Of a stretch of 64,000 bases of DNA, positions 33,969 to 41,322 are shown piece after piece; position 1 is the stretch's first letter; every line of letters starts with the position of its first letter. The notes below the pieces were generated by a model. It had not been told where the DNA came from and made no database searches. It saw only the letters and a list, made by a program, of their open reading frames with translations. The position numbers were made by a program, and so were the translations under genes. The stretch comes from ZC4RG20 sp036381515 (lineage in GTDB: Bacteria > Pseudomonadota > Gammaproteobacteria > Steroidobacterales > Rariloculaceae). The stretch covers positions 1 through 64,000 of the forward strand of contig DASVCR010000029.1 of NCBI GenBank assembly GCA_036381515.1, in the 5' to 3' direction.

Positions 33969-36170
33969 ATGCCGTCGGCCGCGGCCCGGGACGGGACCGG
34001 AGCACCCGGCCGTGCTCGGGCTTCACGCGCCGGCCGCACGGGCGCGCGTCGCCCGGGCGCGGCCGCGCGTGCGCTCGCCCCGTCGATCGTCGTCGCGCAG
34101 CTCGTCGGCGGGGCCGCGCTCGCGCAGGAGGTCGCGCTGTCGTACACCGACGCGCAGGCCGAGGCCGGCCGGCGGGCGTACGAGCAGCACTGCGTGCAGT
34201 GCCACGGCGCGAACCTCGACGACGGCCCGCTCGGCGCGCCGTTGAAGGGCATCGCGTTCATGGCGAAGTACGGCGGCCAGAGCGTCGCCGCGCTCTTCGA
34301 CGTGACGCGCACGACGATGCCGACGTCGAATCCCGGCTCGCTCGACGCGGAGACCTACGCGAGCCTCGTCGCGTACCTGCTCAGGTCGAACGACGTCGTC
34401 CCCGGCGAGGCGCCGCTGCCGACCGACGCCGAGGCGCTCGTCGCGATGCGCATCCCGCGCGGCGGCTTCAGCTTCATGGACTACTCGCCGTACACGCCGA
34501 GGACCGCCGTCGAGCGTCCGACGCCGCTCGACCGCCTGACGCCGGTCGACGACGCCGCGCTCGCGAATCCGCCGCCGCCCGACTGGCTCGGCTGGCGCCG
34601 CGGCTACGCGGCGCACGGCTGGAGCCCCCTCGACCAGATCCGCAAGGACAACGTCGACGAGCTGCGCGTCGCGTGGAGCTGGACGCTGCCGGCCGGCTCC
34701 ACCGAAGGCGTTCCGATCGTGCGCGACGGCACGATGTTCGTCATCGGCTACGGCGACATCGTGCAGGCGCTCGACGCCGCGACCGGCGATCTGCTTTGGC
34801 AGTACACGCACACGCTCGCGAGCGGCGCCGCGCCGTTCCACAAGCGCGGCATCGCGATCTACGGCGACCGGCTCTACTTCGGCACGTCCGACGCGCGCGT
34901 CGTCGCGCTCGACGCGCGCACGGGCAAGCTCGTCTGGTCGACCGAGGTCGGCGACTTCACGCAGCGCGAGGGCATCAACGGCGGGCCGGTCGTCGCGCGG
35001 GGCCGCGTGATGATCGGCACGACGGCGACCGGCGTCGGCTCGAAGGGCGGCGGCCCGCAGATCGTCGGCCTCGACGCCGAGACGGGCGAGGTGCTGTGGC
35101 GCGTCGGCACGATCCCGAAGCCCGGCGAGCCCGGCGGCGACAGCTGGAACGGCATGCCGCACGAGGCGCGCACGGGCGCGTCGGTGTGGACGCCCGGAAG
35201 CTACGATCCCGAGACGGGGCTCGCCTATTTCGGCACCGGCAACACGTACGATACGGGGCCTCTGCTCGAGCCGATCGACGCGCCAGGCGTGACGAACGAC
35301 GCGCTCTACACGAACTCGACGCTCGCGATCGATCCCGAGACGGGCGAGCTCGTCTGGGCGTTCCAGCACTTCCCGAACGATCAGTGGGATCTCGACTGGG
35401 CGTTCGAGCGGCAGATCGTCGAGCTGCCGCTCGACGGCCGGCAGCGCAAGCTGACGATCACGGCGGGCAAGATCGGCATCTACGAAGCGCTCGATGCCGA
35501 GACCGGCGAGTTCGTGTTCGCGATCGATCTCGGTTTGCAGAACATCGTCAGCGAGATCGACGCGCGCACCGGCGCCAAGACCGTCGACAAGAGCCTCTAT
35601 CCGGGCCCCGGCAAGATCGTGATGGTCTGTCCGCACGGCGCGGGCGCGAAGAACTATCTGCCCGCCGCGTACGATGCGCGCACGGCGCGTCTCTTCGTGC
35701 CGCTGAACGAAGCGTGCATGGACGTATATCCGGTGCCGGGCGGCGGCCGCGGCGGGCTCTCGTCCGGCGTGAACTGGGGCATCCGCCCGCGGCCAGACGA
35801 CGACGGGCTCTACGGCCGCCTGCAGACGCTCGATCTCACGACGCGCGAGCCGGTCTGGACGGTGCGCCAGCGCGCTCCGCAGACGTCGGGCGTGCTCGCG
35901 ACGGCCGGCGACGTCGTGTTCGCCGCGTCGTTCGATCGGTACTTCCGTGCGTACGACGCGGAGGACGGCGACGTGCTGTGGGAGACGCGGCTCAACGACG
36001 TGTCGAGCTCGAGTCCGATCAGCTACGCCGTCGACGGCAGGCAGTACGTCGCGATCGTCGTCGGCGAAGGCGGTTTCCATGCTCGCAGCTTCGCGCCGCT
36101 CGTGCCCGAGCTCACGAGCCCTCCGAACCGCGGCGCGGCCGTGTGGGTGTTCGCGCTGCCGGAAGGCTGA
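33969..36170 (+). CDS. PQQ-dependent dehydrogenase with N-terminal cytochrome c domain
   Basis: A 733-residue periplasmic quinohemoprotein that oxidises an alcohol-like substrate with PQQ and passes electrons to heme c. After an Arg/Ala-rich leader and hydrophobic segment (residues about 38-53) comes a cytochrome c domain with CVQCH (75-79), then an eight-bladed propeller with repeated AxDAxTGxxxW motifs. NDQWDLDW is at the position of the catalytic Asp region. The heme domain lies before the propeller, as in polyvinyl-alcohol dehydrogenases, whereas type II alcohol dehydrogenases carry it at the C terminus. The start is uncertain; ATG 33969 was chosen over 33891. The next gene begins two bases after the stop. 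Confidence 0.88.
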   Translation: MPSAAARDGTGAPGRARASRAGRTGARRPGAAARALAPSIVVAQLVGGAALAQEVALSYTDAQAEAGRRAYEQHCVQCHGANLDDGPLGAPLKGIAFMAKYGGQSVAALFDVTRTTMPTSNPGSLDAETYASLVAYLLRSNDVVPGEAPLPTDAEALVAMRIPRGGFSFMDYSPYTPRTAVERPTPLDRLTPVDDAALANPPPPDWLGWRRGYAAHGWSPLDQIRKDNVDELRVAWSWTLPAGSTEGVPIVRDGTMFVIGYGDIVQALDAATGDLLWQYTHTLASGAAPFHKRGIAIYGDRLYFGTSDARVVALDARTGKLVWSTEVGDFTQREGINGGPVVARGRVMIGTTATGVGSKGGGPQIVGLDAETGEVLWRVGTIPKPGEPGGDSWNGMPHEARTGASVWTPGSYDPETGLAYFGTGNTYDTGPLLEPIDAPGVTNDALYTNSTLAIDPETGELVWAFQHFPNDQWDLDWAFERQIVELPLDGRQRKLTITAGKIGIYEALDAETGEFVFAIDLGLQNIVSEIDARTGAKTVDKSLYPGPGKIVMVCPHGAGAKNYLPAAYDARTARLFVPLNEACMDVYPVPGGGRGGLSSGVNWGIRPRPDDDGLYGRLQTLDLTTREPVWTVRQRAPQTSGVLATAGDVVFAASFDRYFRAYDAEDGDVLWETRLNDVSSSSPISYAVDGRQYVAIVVGEGGFHARSFAPLVPELTSPPNRGAAVWVFALPEG

Positions 36171-36171
36171 C

Positions 36172-39100
36172 GTGCGTCCGTCCGCGCGCTCGCGTCTCGT
36201 CGCGCAGTGGGCCGCGATCGCGCTGCTCGCCGCGTCGAGCGGCGCAGCCGCGCAGGACGTCACGATCCTGCATCACGAGACGGTCCCGCCCTTTGCGGCG
36301 ACGGCGACGACGGCAGGCGCAGCGCCAGGCGCCTCCGGCAAGCCGCAGCCCGCCGCCGTCCCGACGTGGTCGTTCGTCGCGTTCGGCCGGCAGTTCGACG
36401 TCGAGCTCGAGCCGAACGACCGCCTGCTGCTCGGCCTCGACCCCGAGCACCGCGCCCGGCTCGAGGACGTCGAGCTCTATGCGGGTCGGCTCGCGGGGCT
36501 GCCCGGCTCTTGGGTGCGGATCGCAAGGCATCGCGGGATCGTCTCCGGCGTGATCTGGGACGGCACGACGCTCTACGCGGTCGAGACCGAGCGTCGGATC
36601 GCACGCTTTGCGGTGAATCCCTCCGGTGAGGGTAACGACGTCGCGATTTACCGCTACGCGGACATGCTCGGCGGACTTCGCGACGAGGTGATCCACACGA
36701 GCGGAGATGCCGAGGTCATCCGCCCGAGCGGAGATGCCGACGCGCCGTCGGACGCCGAGCTTCTCGCCGCGATGACGAAGCCGTTGCCGACGCCGGTCGG
36801 GCCGGGCGCGCAGCTCGATTTCGCGATCGTCGCCGACGACTCGTTCGCAGCGCGCGAAGGCGAGTCGGCCGAGGCGACGCTGCTGTCGATTCTCAACATC
36901 GTCGACGGCATCTACGTGACGCAGATCGGCATACACTTGGGGCTCGTCGATCTCGTGCTGCTCGATGCGCCCGGGCCGTTCACGGAGGCCGATCCGCCGG
37001 CGCTCCTGTCGCAGCTCGCGGAGTACAAGTCGTCGAACCCGACGTTCCGCGCGAGCGGGCTCGCCCATCTCTTCACGGGCCGGGATCTCGAGGAGCCGGA
37101 AGACTCGACGGGCCAGCTCGTCGGCATCGCGAACCTCGGCGCGATCTGCTCGGCCCGGTTCGGCGTCGGGCTCACGCAGGCGACGTTCCCGGTGCTCGCG
37201 ACCGCGTCGATCGCCGCGCACGAGATCGGCCACAACTTCGGCGCGCCGCACGACGCGGAGGAGGGCTCGCCGTGCGCGCCCGAGCCGCCGCGCTACCTGA
37301 TGGCCGCGAGCGTGAACGGCTCGCGCGAGCTCTCTCAGTGCAGCATCGAAGAGATCGCAAAGGAGGTTGCGACCGCCACGTGCCTGACGCCGCTGCCGCC
37401 GACCGACGTGACGCTCCAAATCACAGAGGCGCCGCCGGCGGAGGTGCGGCTCGATCAGCAGGTCGACGTCGCGTTCGAGATCGTGAACGAAGGCTCCGCG
37501 ACCGCTCAGGGTCTCGAGGTCTCGATCGCGTACGCCGGCCTCGGCGAGCCCGTGTTCGTCGAGGCCGACGGAGACACGCTGCTTGCGCAGTGCGTCGGCA
37601 CGTCGCCGGCCTACTGCCGGTTGCCGCGGCTCGAGCCGGGCGAGCGAGCGCGCTACAGGCTGCGTTTCGCCGCATTGGAAAGCGGCCCGCAGACCATCGA
37701 CATCGCCGTCGCCGTCCTGAACGATGCCGATACGTCGGACAACGGCGCGACCTTCACGGTCGACGTGCTGCCCGGGGTCGACGTCGCGGCCGAGATGGGC
37801 ACCGCAGAGGTCGTCGTGTATCCGGACGAAGCCGTGCGCTTGAGCGGTATCGCGAGGAACATCGGAACGGTCGACGCGTCCGGCGTGATCGCGGAGCTTT
37901 CCGTCCCATATCAGTACGACGTCGACGGCGTCGACGCGGGCGGCGCGGACTGCGTCCTCGTCGAGACCGGCTTCGTCACGCGGATCCAGTGCCGAATCGG
38001 CGCGCTCGCGGCCGGCGCGGCCCGGCCGATCTCATGGACGGCGACACCGAAGCCCCAGCACGCGGACGTCCTCGGCTCGTTCGATGCGGATCTCTTCGTA
38101 TCCGGCGCGGAGCGCGAGTCGGCCGCGACGAGCGGGAACAACCGGGCGTCGACGCGCCTCGTGCGCACGGACGCGAAAAGCGATCTCGCCATGATCATCG
38201 AGGCGGCGACTTCTTTACGCCGCGGCGATCCCGTCGAGCTCGTCGTTCGATTGGAAAATCGAGGCCCGGACGAGGCGCGGCAAACGATCGTGACTCCGGG
38301 CGCGGCGAACAGCCTGAGCGAGATGATCGACTCGGTCTCGAGCAGCGTCGGCGAATGTACCGTCCCGCTCCCCGGATCGGGCTTCGAGTGCCGGGCGGAG
38401 CGCCTCGCGGCCGGGGAGTCGATGATCATCACGTTCGCGGGCACGGCCGGGTCCGTCGGCGACTATCGGCTCGACGTTTTCGGCGGCTCGGCGAACGGCG
38501 ATCCTGATTTTGCGAACAACTCGGCGTCGCATGCGTTCAGCGTCGTCGAGCAGACGACCGAGGGACCGATGTCGTCGGGTTCGGGCGCGGGCGGAGGCGG
38601 TGGCGGCGGGGCGGCCGGCTTCGGGGCGCTGCTCGGGCTGCTCGTTGCGGCCGCCGTCCGCCACCGGCGCTTCGCGCAGCTCGCGGTCGTGCTCGCCGTC
38701 GCGGTCGGCGCGGCGTGCGCGGCGCGGATCGCGACTGCGCAGGGCACGCAGCAGACCCGCGCTGCGCAGGGCGCGCAGCAGACCGGCACTGCGCATGGCA
38801 CACAACGGAGCGCGACTGCAGAGGGCACGCGGCACGGCAGCGACGGCTCGCCGGCCCGGGAGCCTTCGGACCGGAGCGCGCACCGGGAGGCCGAAAGCAG
38901 GCCTGCCGCGGCGGTCGATCTGCCGGACGGCGACGGCAAGTCGCTCGTCCAGACCGCCTGCCTCGTCTGCCACGACTTGGGCGGCATCGCCGCGTTCAAG
39001 GGCTACTGGAACCGCGAGCAATGGGCCGCGATGGTTGCTACGATGATCGAGCACGGCGCAGAGCTCGATCCGGCCGAGGCGGAAATCGTCACCGATTACC

Positions 39101-39177
39101 TGACCGCGCACTTCGGCATCGAGCAGGATCGACGCGTCGAGCAGGAACAACGACAACAGAGGGGGACGGCGGAATGA
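36172..39177 (+). CDS. Reprolysin-like metalloprotease with GlyGly-CTERM-like tail fused to a cytochrome c unit
   Basis: A 1001-residue exported protein starting with GTG at 36172, giving a normal signal peptide (WAAIALLAASSGAAAQ). The metzincin zinc site HEIGHNFGAPHD lies at 350-361, with a following Met (YLMAAS) as the Met-turn. Residues about 410-790 hold repeated CARDB/DUF11-like beta domains. Around 800-830 is a Ser/Gly-rich stretch, a hydrophobic helix and Arg, the layout of a GlyGly-CTERM sorting tail, normally the very end of a protein. Here the frame continues through a second signal-like helix (LAVVLAVAVGAACAA), four 9-residue repeats, and a cytochrome domain with CLVCH (930-934). 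It sits between the PQQ dehydrogenase and propeller genes; the propeller ATG overlaps its stop. Confidence 0.85.
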   Translation: MRPSARSRLVAQWAAIALLAASSGAAAQDVTILHHETVPPFAATATTAGAAPGASGKPQPAAVPTWSFVAFGRQFDVELEPNDRLLLGLDPEHRARLEDVELYAGRLAGLPGSWVRIARHRGIVSGVIWDGTTLYAVETERRIARFAVNPSGEGNDVAIYRYADMLGGLRDEVIHTSGDAEVIRPSGDADAPSDAELLAAMTKPLPTPVGPGAQLDFAIVADDSFAAREGESAEATLLSILNIVDGIYVTQIGIHLGLVDLVLLDAPGPFTEADPPALLSQLAEYKSSNPTFRASGLAHLFTGRDLEEPEDSTGQLVGIANLGAICSARFGVGLTQATFPVLATASIAAHEIGHNFGAPHDAEEGSPCAPEPPRYLMAASVNGSRELSQCSIEEIAKEVATATCLTPLPPTDVTLQITEAPPAEVRLDQQVDVAFEIVNEGSATAQGLEVSIAYAGLGEPVFVEADGDTLLAQCVGTSPAYCRLPRLEPGERARYRLRFAALESGPQTIDIAVAVLNDADTSDNGATFTVDVLPGVDVAAEMGTAEVVVYPDEAVRLSGIARNIGTVDASGVIAELSVPYQYDVDGVDAGGADCVLVETGFVTRIQCRIGALAAGAARPISWTATPKPQHADVLGSFDADLFVSGAERESAATSGNNRASTRLVRTDAKSDLAMIIEAATSLRRGDPVELVVRLENRGPDEARQTIVTPGAANSLSEMIDSVSSSVGECTVPLPGSGFECRAERLAAGESMIITFAGTAGSVGDYRLDVFGGSANGDPDFANNSASHAFSVVEQTTEGPMSSGSGAGGGGGGGAAGFGALLGLLVAAAVRHRRFAQLAVVLAVAVGAACAARIATAQGTQQTRAAQGAQQTGTAHGTQRSATAEGTRHGSDGSPAREPSDRSAHREAESRPAAAVDLPDGDGKSLVQTACLVCHDLGGIAAFKGYWNREQWAAMVATMIEHGAELDPAEAEIVTDYLTAHFGIEQDRRVEQEQRQQRGTAE
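38734..38841 (+). repeat. 27-base coding tandem repeat, four copies
   Basis: Four in-frame units (38734, 38761, 38788, 38815) encode TAQGTQQTR, AAQGAQQTG, TAHGTQRSA and TAEGTRHGS. They form a linker between the second signal-like helix and the cytochrome domain. Confidence 0.85.
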
Positions 39178-40229
39178 ATCGAACGGCCACACGCTCCGAC
39201 GCTCGCCTTTGCCTGCCCGCGCTCGCCGCGCTCGTGCTCGCGGGTCCGGCCGCGGCCGAGAAGGCGCTGATCGTGCAGACGAACTCGCGCGCCGACGTCA
39301 TTCACCTGATCGATCCCGAGACGCAGACGATCGTCGGCGAGATCGCAGGCGTCCCGGTGAACCACGGCGCGGCGGCGTCGCCGGACGGCCGGTGGCTCTA
39401 TTTCAGCAGCGAGGCGAAGTTCACGCTCGACGTCGTCGACACGTCGACCCTCGAGATCGTAAAGGAGATCCCGTTGAGCGGCCGGCCGAACAACATCTCG
39501 ATCGGCAAGGACGGCCGCTACGTCTACGTCGGCATCATGCAGCAGCCGCCGGGCGGCATCGACGTGATCGACACCGAGAAGCTCGAGCGCGTGCGGCACA
39601 TCGACACCGGCTCGCGCGTGCACAACACGTACGTGACGCCGGACGGCCGCTACGTCGTCGGCGGCACGTTCGGCGGCCGCGAGAACCTCGTCGTGTACAG
39701 CACGGAGACCGAGGAGCTCGTGTTCTCGATGTATCCGCCGACGAATGACTCGTCGCTCGAGGGCGTGCGTCCGATCGCGTTCACGACGAAGCCGGACGGC
39801 TCGACCGACAAGATGTTCGTGCAGCTCTCCGAGTTCCACGGGTTCACCGTCGTCGACTTCGACACGCGGACGGAGGTCGCGCGCATCGAGCTGCCGGAGA
39901 TCCCCGAGAGCCAGCGCGCCGAGGGTCCGTTCAACGCGGCGCCCGCGCACGGCATCGGCGTCGCGCCGGATCAGAAGACGCTCTGGGTCTGCAGCCGGCT
40001 GAACGGGCACGTCTACGCGTACTCGCTGCCGGACCTCGAGTACCTCGGCGGCGTGAAGGTCGGCAGCCACCCGGATTGGATCACGTTCAGCCCGGACGGC
40101 CGCTATGCGTACGCGGCGAACGGGCACGGCGACGACGTGTCCGTGATCGACGTCGAGAAGATCGAGGAGGTCGCGCGGATCGCCGTGGGCTCCGCGCCGA
40201 AGCGGAACATCACGTTCGTGAGACCGTGA
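39174..40229 (+). CDS. Periplasmic YVTN-type beta-propeller protein
   Basis: A 351-residue secreted propeller. A signal peptide (LCLPALAALVLAGPAAAE) is followed by repeated blades with xxSPDGRxxYxxS and VIDVEKxxEVARIAVG elements (AASPDGRWLYFSS, TPDGRYVVGG, SPDGRYAYAANGHGDDVSVI). Relatives are found beside PQQ-dependent catabolic dehydrogenases, and the dehydrogenase lies two genes upstream. The ATG overlaps the preceding stop (ATGA), implying translational coupling. It has no obvious catalytic residues; a binding or scaffold role is inferred. Confidence 0.88.
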   Translation: MNRTATRSDARLCLPALAALVLAGPAAAEKALIVQTNSRADVIHLIDPETQTIVGEIAGVPVNHGAAASPDGRWLYFSSEAKFTLDVVDTSTLEIVKEIPLSGRPNNISIGKDGRYVYVGIMQQPPGGIDVIDTEKLERVRHIDTGSRVHNTYVTPDGRYVVGGTFGGRENLVVYSTETEELVFSMYPPTNDSSLEGVRPIAFTTKPDGSTDKMFVQLSEFHGFTVVDFDTRTEVARIELPEIPESQRAEGPFNAAPAHGIGVAPDQKTLWVCSRLNGHVYAYSLPDLEYLGGVKVGSHPDWITFSPDGRYAYAANGHGDDVSVIDVEKIEEVARIAVGSAPKRNITFVRP

Positions 40230-40401
40230 CGTCGCCCTGGGGAGGGGCGGCAGGCGCGGCGCGCCGAGGACGGTGCGCCGCGTCGGACGCGTACGACGGT
40301 GCGCCGTGTCGACGCCAGGGACGAGGGACCGCAAGCCGGCTCGACGTGCAGGGACGACGGGCGGTGTGCTGTGCAGGCCGACCCGCCGCCCGGCGTCGCG
40401 C

Positions 40402-41109
40402 TCAGGCGCGGGCCGGGGCTCGCTTCTGCGGCGCAGGCTCGACGGTGCCGAGCCAGTCCTCGATGACCTTGAGCTTGTTGTCGAGGTGCGTCGCGAGCAG
40501 CGTCTTCAGTCGCCTCGCGTTCCGCTGCGACAGCGCCTCGAGAATCTGCTCGTGCTCGGCCATCGCCTCGTCCCAGCGCTCCTTCGAGTAGTTCGCCATG
40601 TAGCGCGCGCGGCGCAGCCGAACCGAGAGCCGGCGATAGATGTCCGCGAGCTCGGCGTTGCCCGCGCAATCGACGATCCGCTGATGGATCTCCTGGTTCA
40701 GGCGGAAGTATTCGTTCAGCTCACGCCGCTTGTAATGGCGCCGCATCGTCGCGTGCAGGTTCGCGATCTCTTCGATGTCCTGGTCCGTCGCCCGCGCGCA
40801 CGCGAGCTCGCCGGCGAGCGATTCGAGCACGCCCATGACCTGGAACATGTCGAGCGCGCTCTTGCGCGTGATCGCGGTGACGACGGCGCCGCGGTTCGGC
40901 AAAAGCTGCACGAGCCCTTCCGAAGCGAGCATCTTGATGGCCTCGCGCAGCGGCGTGCGCGAGATGCCGAAGCGCTCCGTGAGCAGGCGCTCGTTCAGGC
41001 GAGTGCCCGGCTCGAACTCCCCTTGCACGATGAGGTCCCGCAGCCGGTCCGCGACCTCGCTGTGCAGCGGACGCGGACAGATGGGTTCGACGATGCTTTC
41101 GAGCTTCAT
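40402..41109 (-). CDS. GntR-family (FadR/FCD subgroup) transcriptional regulator
   Basis: A 235-residue repressor-type protein. The winged helix is PLHSEVADRLRDLIVQGEFE through LTERFGISRTPLREAIKMLA. The C-terminal all-helical FCD domain (LESLAGELACARATDQDIEE, HQRIVDCAGN) binds a small carboxylate ligand in most relatives and usually a metal. It is convergent with the PQQ/propeller genes 172 bases away and could control them, but the target is not evident. The ATG at 41109 has an AGGAG-like sequence upstream. Confidence 0.9.
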   Translation of the reverse strand: MKLESIVEPICPRPLHSEVADRLRDLIVQGEFEPGTRLNERLLTERFGISRTPLREAIKMLASEGLVQLLPNRGAVVTAITRKSALDMFQVMGVLESLAGELACARATDQDIEEIANLHATMRRHYKRRELNEYFRLNQEIHQRIVDCAGNAELADIYRRLSVRLRRARYMANYSKERWDEAMAEHEQILEALSQRNARRLKTLLATHLDNKLKVIEDWLGTVEPAPQKRAPARA

Positions 41110-41322
41110 AATGCTCCCGTTCTCAAGAGCTCCGGAGATTACTCTTTAGTCTCGTAACTTGTCCATCGCGGGATGTCCGTCTGCAACTCGGCGCACGAGC
41201 CTGCATGCAGCGAGCCGGAACGGCGGCCGCGGAAACGCACGAACGGGCCCGTTTCACGCGGATTTCGTTCGACGGATCGAGTCGGTTGTATGCAATCGAA
41301 GCGGCGCTGAGCCGCGCCGGCG

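Noticed and set aside
41137..41160. Small dyad ACTCTTTAGT upstream of the GntR gene
   Set aside because: Too short and common to call an operator without a second copy.
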